Source: Taenia hydatigena (taxonomy: Eukaryota; Platyhelminthes; Cestoda; Cyclophyllidea; Taeniidae). From it: a stretch of 64,000 nt of DNA. The translations under genes and the position numbers were made by a program. Every line of letters starts with the position of its first letter. The stretch's first letter is position 1. The notes under the pieces were generated by a model. The model worked only from the letters and a program-made list of their open reading frames with translations. It searched no databases and had not been told where the DNA came from. This document shows positions 33,206 through 47,000 of this stretch, piece by piece. The stretch covers positions 7,412,168 to 7,476,167 of the forward strand of contig JADWOT020000004.1 in NCBI GenBank assembly GCA_036345935.2. The letters are read 5' to 3'.

Positions 33206-35204
33206 ACCCCTTTGGCAGTCACACCATCAACACGTCTGTCACATAATGCCTTGTCCACCGACAAATAATGCGAAGGTGGGAGGTGGTGAGACACCACACA
33301 GTTCTCACGTCACGGTCATTGTTTGCAACGACAATGGCATCATCCACACCGTTGTCCACTTGGTACTTCGCAGTAGTAGTAGTAGACACCCACCTCATCT
33401 AATGGCAAAGCATTTCTGCCTTTCTCAAGTCAAAGTCACAATGCGAGTAACCATGGCACCTGTGCGGTCTACCCTTGCTTCACTCACCCACTTACTCACT
33501 CACTCGCTCATGCTGTAAATCCACGAGTGCATCTCTGCGTTTGTTGCAAAATGTTAGCCATATTAGCCCAGTGAGTAGCTCTGCTCGTGAAATGGAAATG
33601 GCCACACACACACAACTCGAAGTCGATTTGTGCCTTTTCTTGTTGTTCACTTCATCTCATTATGCCAATGTCTTGCTAAAAGGCGGACAGGACGGACAGG
33701 CGTGGACAGGGCAGTGCGCTTTGATGTGACAGTGAGGTGGTGCCTCGAGAAGCCGCACGCCTCAATGGCACAGCACCAATACTAGCAACTCTTCGTGTGG
33801 ACGAGGTGAGTGGCTTTGAGGACAGGAGAAGAAGGCGCTGTTTTACCGACCTACACAGTGCCTAACACACACCCACTCATCACACCATCCACGAAGTAGG
33901 CGGACATTGTGCTCTTCCACCAGTTGTGTGACGACGTGGTCCTACTGTGTGGAGGACGATGTCGTAGACCTCATCTCAACTGCCCCTCCACGTGGCATTG
34001 TCGGCGCCAATTTTCTGCCCATAGATCTGTTAAGCACAAGAGTATTTTACTCTGTGTGTGCGTGTGTGTGTGTGTGGATGTTTTAAGTCAGTGGAAAGGA
34101 AGCCTCAATCTCCAACCCACCTGTAGCGACGAGAATGCGAAATGCCAACATCGGGCATTATTATGATTGAGGAGTGTAGCCACATTTGCCGCAGCGTGCG
34201 GAGCCGCCAATGCAGTGAGGAGCATTGCTGATTTGTGAAAGGGAAGCTAATCGGAGGACATCGCACGCCAAATCACACAGGCTTGCATGCATTGCATTGC
34301 ATTGCCATAACCACATGTTCCAACGTGTTGTGGGGCAATAAATTTACTTCCCCTGTCCTCCTCCTCCTCCTCTTTCTCCTCCTCCCCCTCGTGACTTTTT
34401 AATGCAAGTTAACGCAGTACAATTGCCTCAATTGAGGCCGCTAACCAACAATGACGGAAGCGCTCTCAGCCCCTGCACGCGTTGTCGGTCGCGCAATCAT
34501 AAGACGTTGCAACCGACCTAGATCACCCAAACGGTGCAATACCTGTCCAAAAAATACCAACGCTTCATCCTCATTAAAACTCTACACCACCACCATCCCA
34601 CCGCCTACACTCGCACATCGGCAAGAAACCCGTGTCCCCTTCCCAAACGGAGACCGCTTTTATTGTTAGCAAGTCGATTGACATGAGGACGACCAAGGAA
34701 GGACGACAATTTGGAGGTTTTGTGTGTTTGTAGCAGAACAGTTAGCAAAAGTGAGGGAAGAAGAAGGAGAAGAAGAGGAAGGGAAAGGATTACGGGAAAA
34801 TTCCACCTTCCTCACCATGTATGACGCGTTCCTACTGTCAAGGAGCTGCTAGCAGCAGAAGGAAGCGATTGATACTAACTACACTCACCGCGGAAACATT
34901 CAAAGCTAGTTCAATGTTGAGAGGGAGAGGAAGAAGGGAAAGAGTGAGGGAGGGAGGTAAGTAGGTAGGTGAGAGATATGTGCCGGATAGGCTGTAGACA
35001 CAAGGTATGGGAAACACTAACAGCATTAGCAACAGTAACAGAAACAACAATCGTTATTGTTACTGCTGCCACTATGAGAGAAGCAGAGGGTGAAAAGGAG
35101 ATGGGCAAAGAAAGAGAGCAGGGAGCACGCCGAGACTACTGCTGCCACAAGTATTACCACATCAACACTGCAGTAGAAGGGGTAAAAAAGCGTCGCGCTG
35201 ATCA

Positions 35205-35978
35205 CTAAGCAGTCGCCACGCTTCCTACTACTACGTCTCCAACCACACCGCATAGCCAGGAACGCGAGGAGGTGGAGGAGGGTGAGGAGGAGGAGAAGCG
35301 TGTGTAGATGATCACAAAACCAAACCTCTGTGAGCCGAGAGGGAGAGATACAGAGAGATGAGAATCACCCCTAATACCAACACCAACACCAACACCAACA
35401 ACACGAAACCTGCAACTCATCTGGTGACGCAAAAACACAAAGCAGTGCAAGGATCAAGATCACATTCTTATGTGCTTTTACGAACTTACCTCTGATGCGG
35501 TAAAAACTCTCACCACTTCCAGCATTGCTGACAACAGAGGGAGCTGCGTGTGTTCTCCGTTTCTCACGTAAAGGCATACTCTAGAAATTGCAAGACTGAG
35601 AGCAGATAAATTTGCTGGCAATATTATTTGCAATGACGTTTTCTGCAAGGTAAGATCCACTACTTCCACCTCCAATTATAGAATTTTGAGCCACGTTAAC
35701 TACTTACGCCTCGTTTGGTAAACTACTTCTCGCATTATCATGAGCGGTAGCTTATTCAAACTGTTGCAGCCTATTATTATGTGCTTTCCATTACCTCAGT
35801 TGCGTTGACAAATGACTCCTGCTTTCCTTGCTGACTTTACCCTCATCAACGTAGAACAACACATTGAGACGTGTCTTATTGGCAAAGGAGTGGCTTCGAT
35901 GTATCATGTGAGGACAAGCTGGTGTAGCATCCAACTGTACAGTTGTGTGCGGTAGCATCTGAGATGAACAAAGTTGGC
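35205..35978 (-). pseudogene. gene X, arm R copy: one-base deletion
   Basis: Exon A is 35978-35795 (184 nt, open, NVLFYVDEGKVSKESRSHLS), exon B 35642-35490 (153 nt against 154 in L), exon C 35420-35205 (216 nt, open). The missing base near the start of exon B sends the spliced frame to TAA within seven codons. The rest of exon B remains open in the original frame (ILPANLSALSLAISRVCLYV). Splice sites are intact. Confidence 0.6.
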
Positions 35979-36405
35979 CTGAGGAGGCAAAAGTGTCGGA
36001 TCGCAGGGCAGGCTGAGTGCGTCAGAGATCAGACAGCATAACTGATGAGAAGTAGCCCATCGCCAAGCCGACGGTCCACTGTGATTTTAGAAGCACTCTC
36101 TAGCTTCTACTCTTCTCGTAAGTGAAACCGTGTGCTAGTTCACATAAATTTTCACCGAGACCAGCTGAACTTGAGATGCGGAACCTTAAAAGAGGGCCAG
36201 TCTAGGTCTCGTGATTGGTTGTCTGACAACTAATTGTTAATGAGGTGACTGACAACCAACTCAAGTTAGAAGAGCGGGCCAAAGCATGGCTTGAAGAAAC
36301 CAGGTTTACGGGCAATCATTTGACACGAGCATGAGAGTCTGTCACCGACGTAGCTAAAATCCCCAGACTTGAAAGCCTTCTTTGGCTAGACTAGAGGCGT
36401 ATGCT

Positions 36406-38597
36406 GCTCTTGTTACGATGCAGTCAATGGTGAATTATGGACTCAAATGGGTGGACGCTTGATTCAAACGCGTATTCTTCCTACACGATTAAAAATATCA
36501 ACACGTGCGACTTTCATGTTAACTTCTACAAAAGATGGGGCTTGGAAGTAGTGTAAGTGTCGAGCGAATTAACGTGCTTTCTAAAGCTTTCCGAAGGTGC
36601 CACTGTGGGGCTGTCTTTGCCAATGGTTCTCGCCTTGTTCGGAGCCAAATGAGTGATTGCTGAAATCATGCTTTAGTCAAAACGGGCTTGTTTTCGTTTT
36701 TGCAGTCGGATTCCTTACCATATATTGGTGGCATTTAATCGCTGCTGTCAAGAAACCAGCAGTGTGCGTGACTAAATTACAATACACTCGCCAATAAGGA
36801 GCTCTCGAAATGCCTTTGAACGTGGATGGTTGAAAGAAGGGTAGGCAGACTGAGACTTACTCTTCGCAAAGTTGATGCTGTTTGTCCCTGTCTTCAGCTA
36901 TTCTGGCAGTGGACAGATGCAAACATGTGAGCAACGCGACATTTCCTTGTAAACACTAAATCGGCCTGCCTCACAACTACTCAGCCTGAAATAGGATCAT
37001 AGCCACGTAGTTTGATTGGTGAGCTGTCGTTACTTTCGACTGCTCTGTGAGTTCCAACAAAGAGGCATTTCTTCGTCCACTTCCTAACTAAATCAACATC
37101 AATTAGTGCCATTCTTCCTAAGCACTAACTAAATTGTTCACCATTGCTCTCAATCGCAACTGTTTAATGGGAGGATAATTTTCCTCATGGAAGTCATGCT
37201 CCCCCATTTGAAGATAAGAGAATATTTGGACTTTTCCAGATGTTAAATGTCAAACACCCTGTTGTCGGATCGTTGCAATTGTCAGATTATTGACTCATTA
37301 ACTTCAAGTTTGATCAATCTCCCGTTGCCACTTGTAGATACCAACGGCAATTTAAGTAATGAGATTTATTCGAGGTAGTCAAAGAATCACGCCCCACATT
37401 CAGCATGGCACAACACCCGCATGATTAATTGGTATTCTATGGGGAAAAAGCACGAGTTTTGTGAATCACTGGGAATAATTTCCTCTCTTGCTCCTTGCGA
37501 TTTTTTCCAAGATCAAAACTATGCGAAAGGCTTCATCGTCATCTGCCTTGAGTAAAATGAACCATCCTTGATTTGAGTGCCATACCACTTCTACCATTAT
37601 AAGTTATGCTTCATCCCACCAGATTCTTCCCAAATTGGGCAGATGGATTAAGGGATTGGACAGTGGGACATTCTGTAGTCATTGAACAGGAGGTGTGTGG
37701 AAGTTGATGGGAGGGCGTGCGTTGTGATGACTGAATTGCGCATATTCTCGTTGTCGAATCATAGCCCGTGCTGGAAAAGCAATAAAGAAATTGATGAATG
37801 GAAATTGCTTCAGTTAGAGTCGATTTGCAGTCGCGACCGCGGAAGCAATTTATGTCAACTCAGTATCTTAGTGGGCCGTAGATCTGGTTCCCAAAATCCA
37901 ATTGGCACACCGATTAGGCGATGGAATTTAGAGAGTTTTAGGGAATTTAGATTCCAATCATGAAAGTGTGAAGCATTGCATGGAAAAAGTTAACCGCAAA
38001 ATGCCTCGCCAGCGCAGTCTCTGAAAGCATTATCCAAGTATTAGTTCTGCGTCTTCATCTACACCAAGACATTACCCAACAAGCTTATCCATCTCCAACT
38101 TTACATCTAGAAATCACAAGGTCAAAACTTATCCGCGCACTGTTGAGCCATTTGGATTAAGGAGATCTGCGCCACCATCACGCACACATGCAATGTTTTA
38201 AGGAGTGAAATCGACAAATTCTATAATCATCTTCATTTGAGAACAAATACTCAGGCTGAACTGCTTAACAAACAGTATTCGGAGAATAAAATCAACTTAA
38301 TGCACCAACTTAGTGCTGATTTTAATTAACATCCAACAATGACATCTGAAGCAGGCGTGCAGCAACCCTGACTGACACAACCCCAATGACCCCACCGTTG
38401 CTCAATAGCATAAGCCACTAGAAGAGTGCCCACCATCTCCCCATTCTCAATGTCTTCAACACTCAATCATCAATAGCAGACAATTCCTTGCTGTGCACAA
38501 TAGGCGTGGCATTATTAGTGACAGCTTCAACAGCTAGCAAATAGTCAGCACAACTCAAAAGACGGTTGAATCGTGTAGGAAATTTTGCTTTGAAAGG
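36406..38597. other. no firm gene
   Basis: Past the outer end of arm R. No supported exon; short open frames only. Confidence 0.5.
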
Positions 38598-39010
38598 CTA
38601 AGCTGTAAACTTGTTGTCATTATGATTTTTGGCCAGACACACCGTATCTCGCTTTTTGGGTTCTGAGAACTGTTGCGGCTTCTCTGTATCCAACTCCTTC
38701 GAGTTCCACTCTGCAAACCTGTCACGAGCCGCAGCCACTTGCTACGTCGATGCACCCAGCAGCAGCGTGGAAGGCACACCTCTCAGAAAACAAAAGCCAC
38801 CATCTTATCCCAGATTTCCAAAGCTTCTTTCATCCACTCTCCATCCTCTCCTTCCAAGTCACCCTCCTTAATGTCAGTGAAGGCAATGAATAGTTGGACG
38901 AAATACGGTGCAATTCTGCCAATTGTAGGCCACATACTCCTCAACAACTGCAGCTGGCAATCTTCTGTCAAGAATGTCAGAGTAGAGATGCAAAGGAGCC
39001 GGTTGCGCAT
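38598..39010 (-). pseudogene. C-terminal gene fragment W, copy 1
   Basis: Minus strand: MWPTIGRIAPYFVQLFIAFT, DIKEGDLEGEDGEWMKEA, IWDKMVAF, TGA; then GVPSTLLLGAST, TAG, VAAARDRFAEWNSKELD, TEKPQQFSEPKKRDT, KNHNDNKFTA and a final TAG at 38598. The inverted copy at 43741-44091 shares WPxIGR, DLEGED.EWM.EA.EI..KM, STLLLGA, EKPQ, RDT and the closing KNH..DK.TA with a stop at the same position. The conserved stop and protein-level pattern show descent from a real C-terminus. Protein unidentified; internal stops indicate decay. Confidence 0.5.
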
Positions 39011-41839
39011 TTATGCGCAAAGATGGACCGTAGAGAAGAAGCGCCTAGATTTAAATGACGTCAACAACCAATTCGCCCTCTTAGGAGTGGCAAAATAATG
39101 TTAACGAAATAGTTGAACTTTATTGGTGGTGAATTGCATAGATTGCTGAGAACAGTGAAGGAGTCAGGAGGGTGATGATGACAAGAATAAATGAAGGGAG
39201 GAGGAGTGAAACGCGATTATCACTCACAGCTAGCAAATCAAGACCACTTGCATCAAGCGCGACCATGATCCTCTCTTGAGAGCAAAGCCCGTTGTCGTGC
39301 CAAGTGATTGCTGTGACGTCAAATTGTGCTGTGTTTACAAAACAAACAGGATACTAGAGGCTCTTGTATGAAGTCAGGGGAATTCGCCGTCGAAAGTTAA
39401 TATTCAAAGCCTCCAACCAAAGGCACATTACTTTTATTTTTTTATGGAAGTCATTGTAGATGCTTTTCCCATTTCCGTTTCTATTAAGAGGCTAGTTGCT
39501 CTTGGACATCGTTTATGTGTGCTGAGGACAGACGTAGATTAGCAATGTCGGGGAGTCTATGACGAGAATGTGTCGACCTCCGAGAGGCGACCACGCTGCT
39601 TCTCCACTGGGCTAAAATTGTCCTCCCACCACTGGCCTTCGGAGCACATTGGCAATGTTAAATTAAATATTGTTTTTACGACTGGAAATCACCTTGATCA
39701 TGCATTTCACAAAAGCATCGATAAAACATTATAATGTGCAAAAGTAAGAACAAATAATGGTGATTTATGAGCAGTATTTGTGATGTAAACTAAGGATTAA
39801 ACATTAATCCAAACTAAATTGTAGCTACTGGTGACTCGGCCTTAACGTCCTTTGTTGGCTATGACTTCCATCTTACTTGTAAGTCAATGAAACGATCACG
39901 TTTTGCATGATGCATCTTTTGGACGAGAAGCAGGAACGTAAAAGTCAAAGTTGGAACTCGACGCTGATACAGAGTACACTAGAAGAGGTTAGTCCCCAGA
40001 CGTGTGTTCCTAATCACCCATTTTCGCTGGTTCACTCAAATACCACATCTGTCTTAACGTGCTCGGTCTGCTCGTTCTAGGGGCAGTTGGAAGGAAAATA
40101 CATAAGAGAAGTGATGCTCATGCAACTAATCTTACTGAATAATCTGTGGTGGTCCACTTCCTCCCTCTAGTCTGGGTGATGATACGTCCTAATGTTGTAG
40201 AAATCCTCTTGTGGTATGCTTATGCTATAGTGGTTGACATTTGATTCATGAGCCCATAGATGCACGGACAGCATTTAATTCTTGTCATTTTAAATGGTTT
40301 CGTGTCCCACTCGTGCGAGCGCTTTTGACTGCCCCGCTTTCCACCCCAACTTGTAGCTTCCTTGTCACTATCACAACTACTATTAGTAGCTTTTGTTCGA
40401 AGGAGGTTTCGTAAAGCATTAAGCAGATGTTTTGCATTCATATATTTTTGATTTATCGGTTGTTCAGAACATATGGGCAGAGAAAGAGGCTAAACGAGTC
40501 AGTGAAGCTAAAATAATCAATCGTAAGAAGCATTAGTTTCCTCGTCCATGCGCGCATGTCTAGCCAGTTCGCCATCTACCTATGAATTTCTCCCTCTCCT
40601 TCTCTATTTGCTGAATGCGTAGGAGTCGCTTCGAACAGCGTATGACAGGTGTGTGAAGCTGACCGAGATGGACTTGTCTACAGTGCTCGCAGTGTGCACT
40701 GTTTCCCTCTTCTCCTTCTAAGGGATTTCAAAACTGAAGCACAAAAACTGTAAATTAAGTGTAACTCGTGGAATAATTTCTCTTCTCTTCATAGGTGTTT
40801 TCCACTTTTTTCTTCTCGTTCGCGTTTGTGAGCGTCATTCCAGCCATCATCTCTAGGGCTAAAGTTCCCAATTTAACCTGTCAAGAGAAGTCTGTATGTG
40901 GATTATAAGGAAAAAAGACGATAACTTCTTGTTAATTGGCTGCCACAATATTTGATGAAGCGTTTGCTAAACAACCTTACCAACCACATTTCCGTAAAGG
41001 TACTCTATCTTAAGAGGAGTTGCCAACTTTTCTAGCGCTAGCTTTTGCAGGTCTAGACCGTAAAAGTGCTATTGCCTGACCTCTTGCCCATTGATTCGCC
41101 TTTTGCAGCTTCAATTATTTCGAAGGATGAGCCGTTGCGTGCTTCTCTAAATACGTATTGTAAGGAGCTGCGTTAATATGAATAATATTACAAATGCGAA
41201 GCTGGTGTTCCTGACAGTTGGTTAGAGAATGGTCATCTTTCCAACCAGTAGTCGCTCTGTCATCTCTTCCAGCAGCCAGCTAATCGCAAAACCCTCTCAG
41301 TGAGTCCACCTCTACGAAAAGCCGTGCCTTGTCCCATCCGCATATATGCAAACAACTTCGGTTTAAGTGCCGTGGAGCAGTGATTACTGTATACCCATCT
41401 GTCCCAAATCTAACTCCGCTTGTTGATGCAGCGAATTGAAGTTAAAGCCGTCCTCTTCTCATTTTCTAGTGTTTTTTTCTGCACCTACTGAAGGGATACC
41501 TGGCTTCCTCTGATTCAGGCCACGTTACCTATCTCCTAGCATCGAAATTTTATGAGATGATTAATCATTGGTAGCCAATGCCAAATACCTCAAGAAGTTA
41601 GATGCATCTCAATTTGAAATAAGAAGACCTTTTCTGCAGTCAGTAGTAAAAGGTAACAGTCTCAACTGGTTAGATCGTTGTGCACATGATTACAATGGCG
41701 GCAATTTTGCTGATCGTAAAATAGGGGCTTTGCAAAGACTACCTGCACTTTGTATGTCCTTGTATTGATGGAAGCCAAAAATATTGCAAAGTGTCTCCAG
41801 TGGGTGAATTGACATACGCCAAAGTAGGAGACCAAAACT
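39011..41839. other. no firm gene
   Basis: Non-coding by inspection. Scattered AT-rich stretches; reading frames under 75 codons without support. Confidence 0.5.
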
Positions 41840-43625
41840 GCCGCTAACTTTCGCCCCCATTTCCAAAATGCTAAGGCAACTTTAGCTGCAGAACGCGTCC
41901 AGTAATCACTGCTTCGCAGCACACGGCTCAGCGAGGTGGAGCCAATGAGTGGGTTTTGCGCTCAGCTGGCAGTTGGAAGGGATGGCAACTCCACTGCTGT
42001 CCGGAAGAGTGAACATTCTCTAACTCATCGCCAGGATCAGTAACAATTCATTCACTTTGGTCTCTAATATTAACGGTGCGATTTCGGTCGAGTCCTATTT
42101 ACGCTCCAGACTTACTTGCAACTCGGATGGACGACTACTGCTGCTGAGTGCTGACAGTACAAAGTAACTTAATTTTCAGCCTTCTTGTTATCTAAGTGCG
42201 TATGGCACTTACGAGTGCGCAACAGCTAGCCACAACGTTAGTCTTGACGTGAAACCCTCCACGTTTGCCCATCTCATGAGAAATGACATCTCTACTCATT
42301 ATCTGCTTAAGCGCCTTCTTCGCTCTTCGATGGAAAGTGACTTATGGATACCATTCTGCCAACATTTCATTGAAACCAAGTTGGAGTGGTAACTCGTTGC
42401 AAAAGCACTGGATGTTTTGTGGATCAAAACGTGTGGGAATCGTAAACTGTGCTGCATTCCATTTGCCCACTTCCGTATCGCGCAGATTGGGCTGATTATG
42501 GAGCGGGAGCTAACAACACCCACCCATCAATACGCTCGACTTTGCATATTTGCATGTTTGCTTGCGGCGCTGCAAACTCTCTGTTACCTCATTACACAGG
42601 CCTGCAACTCCCCATGACCCAAGCTCTCATCCACGTAGACACCACTTACCTGTTACCTGCTCCCTGTGCTTTGACGCATGGACGCGCACTGAACACGGAG
42701 AAGAGGCTTGTGATGTTTAAACGGAGCACAAACTGGTAGGGTAAAGTAAAGTGAGGGAAGATAGTGAGAATGTAGCGGGTTTGGGGGAGATATGATAGCG
42801 CATGGTGATTCGACATGTGGCAAAAGACTTAGCAAAGCGTTCACGAATATGCCTTGCGCCATTGTAATTGAGTCCTTCCTTATTCACAAGTTTGAAATCG
42901 ACTCGTGGTAGTTGTAGCATGGTCTATGTTGGCGTTGTATCTGTTGTCTGAGGAAGCAGCATTCACTTGGGCTAGAATTTGGCCTAAGGACGCATCGCTC
43001 TTGTGTCTTCCCATTATGGCTAGTAATCGGACATCATGGTGCATGATACGGAGAATTACCTTAGGTGTCCCACTTATTCGACCCTTGTTTTTTTCTACGA
43101 GCAAATAAGAAATTGCCTTAATTCCTGCTACGCCTTGTGAAGTTTGTTGAAACGACACTAAGAATAACAGTGATGAAATGGGACAAATCAATTAGGAATG
43201 AAAATAAAATAACTCCAACAGCCAAAAACCGCCCAACAATCACTCATTTTGTGAAAAAGAAATCCATGGTATATTTCTGCGCACTTTATTGCTTAGCAAG
43301 TACTGACTTTTCCACGGTGCGTTTCGATAAACATTTTTTCCATACATTGGCATTCATTTTTACAAGCAGACTTTATTTAACAACCATATTTTGCATGAAT
43401 TCACCTATTTCAGTGAAAGTTTTGATGTGGTAGCCCAAAATCGTTAAGCGATGCCATTTAGCTGGAACCTGTTAGGTGGCTCAGATTGACTTCATTAACG
43501 AGAATTTACGAGGTTCTGCGTTCACTTTCCAGAAATTGACGATAAGCCACTTCGATGAAATGCGCATCGCTTCATGTGTCGAATTTAGGCACTGGTATCG
43601 CTATACAAACTTATTGCCTCACTTC
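41840..43625 (+). repeat. 1.8 kb element, copy 1 (inverted partner 59330-61163)
   Basis: Matches the reverse complement of 59330-61163 end to end at roughly 90-95% by eye (43619 with 59345; 41850 with about 61125), with few indels. No terminal repeats are evident. Two frames are open in both copies: 42417-42617 plus (WIKTCGN.KLCCIPFA.FRI.., ending ACNSP) and 43137-43330 plus (KFVETTLRI..MKW.KSIRNENK). Other frames of both copies are open as well, so coding is unproven. Confidence 0.88.
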
Positions 43626-43740
43626 TGGAACCAACAAAACAGTGGGTAAGTAGATTTTATTTAACAGGCTGCAGGCTCTTTTGCATCTCTATTTTATCAA
43701 CCTTGAGAGAAAGTCGCTAACTGCAGTCGGTGAAAGGTAA

Positions 43741-44091
43741 GCTGGCCCAAGATTGGCAGAATGTGCCTGCACTTTGCCGAGCTATTCAATGCTTTCATCA
43801 ACATTGAGGACAGTGACTTGGAAGGAGAGGATGAGGAGTGGATGAGAGAAGCAGAGGAAATCTCGCATAAGATGGCAGTTTCTTTTTTCCACTCTTATCG
43901 AAATATTTATTAAGCTCTTGTACGTTACAGTTTTGTTGAATTAGTAAGCTGAGAGTGGTGCCTTCTACGCTGTTATTGGGTGCATTAGCGCAAAGCCGGA
44001 ATCGGAGAAGCCGCAATCGTGCTCAGGTTACAAAATGCGAGATACACAGTCCCTGATCAAAAACCATCATGCCGACAAGTCTACAGCTTAA
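43741..44091 (+). pseudogene. C-terminal gene fragment W, copy 2
   Basis: Plus strand WPKIGRMCLHFAELFNAFIN, DLEGEDEEWMREAEEI, HKMAVSFF, then after an AT-rich insertion PSTLLLGA and, in a shifted frame, KPESEKPQSC, MRDTQSLIKNHHADKSTA and TAA at 44089. Inverted relative to 38598-39010. Frame breaks and the insertion mark it as a pseudogene. Confidence 0.5.
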
Positions 44092-47000
44092 CCCTTCATT
44101 GTAAAATTTCTTAGTCCTCCCTCCGCCTTTTCACTTGTGCTAACTAGTTGCTAGCTTTTGATACCGGAGCTATCATTGTCGTGCTTATTGTTCACTGTAA
44201 GGCCTTATCCCTTACTGGCCGCTGAGTGTTGAAGGCAATGAGAAGGGAAGGAGTGTGAGTGCATTTGTAGTGCCTTGTGCCATTGGTCAATGGTAGGATC
44301 ATTGGGTTTGGGTTGTGTTACGTCTGCTTCAGATGTCATTGATGGAATGGCAACACAAATTCGTATTCATGCCTTTACCTTTCTGCTCGATGGGCTGCAC
44401 TATGCACAAAATGAAACGGAATCATAGCACCACCGTACTGATGCTTCCCTTCGCGTCTGCTATGGGTCCAATCTAGTCTTCAAGTCCTTATGTCCATAAA
44501 GTCCAAAAGGGGAGGCAGCTTGACAGGACACTGAAACAAGACCTTGGTGTCTAGCTTAAGAAGTGGTAATGCGGGAAGCCGACTTTGCATTTCTACCTTG
44601 GTTTTCCCCTATTCCAGTATCCGTGGCGCCACTTTGGAATTTAAAGGAGACAATGCTAGGCGTGAGCAATGCTGTCAAGTGGGTGAAGACATGTTCCCAA
44701 GTGAGGACTAGTGCGCAACTTCTCCTCTTTACTTTCACTTTATCCCCCTGAATCTAATTATTCGCATAGTAAATTGGAATATTCGGAAAAAAATAAGAGC
44801 AATTCAGTGTAGACTTGGCGATTTATCACTGCCTAATTTAGACTAGACTTCGACTTCGACTCGCCATTAAACTGCCTGTTTGCCCTTACTTTCTCAACTC
44901 AAATACCGTAATGGCCTGATTGAACGCATAGCTGAAGTAGAGGAAATTGTTAGCGCAGTGATAATGCAAATTTATCTCATTTTGGGCCAAACGCTACATG
45001 CTGAGCACTGTGGATGAGAGAATAAAAGTGGACATAAGAGGCGGATCTTGTCTTAGACTGCAGTACCACCCACCCTAAACGCGCCAACGCAATTGCTCCT
45101 ATTGTTGATCAATGCTGTGGGGCACTTCAGAAGATTTGCTCCCATTCTCCTCCCAATTACCCTTAGAGCAATTGCAAAGGATAACCTGATCACTACTGTC
45201 CGGCTCAACTATTCTCATGAACTGAGGTTGTCCCAGCCTCCGATCGTGGCATCTGTAAACAGCCCTCATGTGCCCACTCATTCACCCATAAGGTTAAGTT
45301 TGCGGCTATGAAGCGCCAGCAGCTGTGTTGGCCCCACGACATCACATGCCCAGCAGACCATTAGTCCCAACATCATCATAATGTGCCCCTTCACGCTACA
45401 CTCGGAGACCAAGTGAGTCACCCTCTCATCCATACTGTTTGCTTCCCAAGCACACATTCTTTCTCGCGAGTCCGAATTGCCTACAACGCAGTCACTTTTC
45501 GACGCATTCGAATCTATAATAAGCCTTGTGCATTTTCCCGTCCATTGTCACAGGATCGCAGCTGCTCCATCGTCTATACTGATTACCGTCGCCACAAGGA
45601 AATGCAGCGCTAAAAGAGGCGACACTGCTGGAGGCTTGTGGGGATCAAGAACGCCAAACAGTTATGCCTATGGTCTGCAGAACTGGCTTAGATCATGACA
45701 CTTGGTGCTGCGTTTACTTTTCCCAACAACCAAGACAATGAAGTCAATGCTACCGGAATGAAACGCGGATGACATCTGCATTGCCCTCCTCGAGGTCACT
45801 AGTTAAGTGAGCCAACACAATTCCTAGTCAATGTATTGGACTGCAACGAGCAGGCATCACTAGACACACAAAAGTTACAGTCACTAGAATTTTGTAGAGA
45901 TAAATATTAAATTGCTGGATTTCATACACTCACGGGAGCAAATCGGTGTAGAGCCTTCGAGTGATGGCAGAAATCGCAGCACATGCAAAACTGTCTCGAA
46001 GGGAAGTGGACTCAAGTCCGATTGAGTTGGTGGATTCCTTCTCCTTCATTCTCACCAATTCGTCCATCAATTCGTCAATGCAACGCCAAGAAAGTGCGAG
46101 TGAGGCGACGGTGACTGTAAACGACAGGGAAAGGGTGGAGATAAAAGCATTCATAAAAGTCGAATGGATGGGAAAGACGGGTGGATGTGGAGGAAATTGA
46201 GAAATGGCACCCACACAGGGATGTCGTCCCCAGTACCTGGGTAGTCATCGGTCTACACCAACAGTGGCAAGAACAGCTACAAGTTTTGATAGCAACTGTG
46301 GTTGCGGAATAAAGGGAAGGAGTAGTCGAGTTACTACCACCACCGCTTTTACGCGAAGATGGGGTGGTGGCGTGGTGTGACACAGGCGGCGGAAAGAGTT
46401 AGGGTATCCACCTGGCAACAGATTAGTGCTTATTTGGCAATGCAACTGCCACAAGTGGTCACTTGAACAATTTGGACGAAAGTGTGGGGAGAGGAGACGA
46501 TATGGACCGAGACAAACACACCAGATTTAGATAGCGCAGTGCGTCATAATGTTCCAGACTGTGAAATATCAGCTTGTAAGCTTTTGTATGATTTGCCGAT
46601 GCCCATTCACCATAACACGCTAAGACGCTAAGCTAAAGAAGGTTCTGAATTAGCGGATAGGGGAAGAAGTAGAGACCGAGATGTTGCTTTCTTGCGCTGC
46701 CAAAAGCCCTAGGAAACGAGCAAAGGAAGTCTATAACAGATGAATCCTACGGAACTCCCCATCAGCAATATCTCACCACAGTTCCGCGACTCCGGCATGC
46801 CGCATCAAATTCGGCCTAGTTATCAAAACGACTAGAGTATCGTGCACTAGCCTCAATGCTACTAGACCCTGTGAATTTTCGATAAATTGAAAAGAGCCTG
46901 TCGATGGGACCGTACGACTAAATGGAAAGGCTCAGACGAGTGAGCCAAGCAAGGCACTCGTGACTGCGAGGTAAGATGTTGCATGCACCATTTAGTTATT

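Larger units (their letters stand above)
31870..33285. repeat. arm R-specific insertion carrying an F-box-like gene
   Basis: Absent from arm L, where 13455 continues directly into 13460. Its distal 580 bp (32703-33285) recur directly at 49257-49840. The insertion contains (GTGGTC)n at 33165-33205. Confidence 0.7.
27090..36405 (-). repeat. right arm (R) of the outer inverted repeat
   Basis: Reverse-complement partner of L (10340-17050) with extra sequence. This includes a 1.4 kb insertion at 31870-33285, about 1 kb around 28.1-28.7 kb (the far end of gene Z and its convergent paralogue), and longer microsatellites. Outer end near 36405 pairs with 10340; inner end near 27090 pairs with 17050. 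Confidence 0.92.

Noticed and set aside
33120..33518. 132-codon frame in arm R
   Set aside because: The N-terminal half is the (GTGGTC)n repeat read as Arg-Gly. The rest matches L but there with different surroundings and no splice support.
42880..43191. Protein gene inside the 1.8 kb element
   Set aside because: Both strands of both copies are open over the same stretch, so openness does not identify a coding strand.
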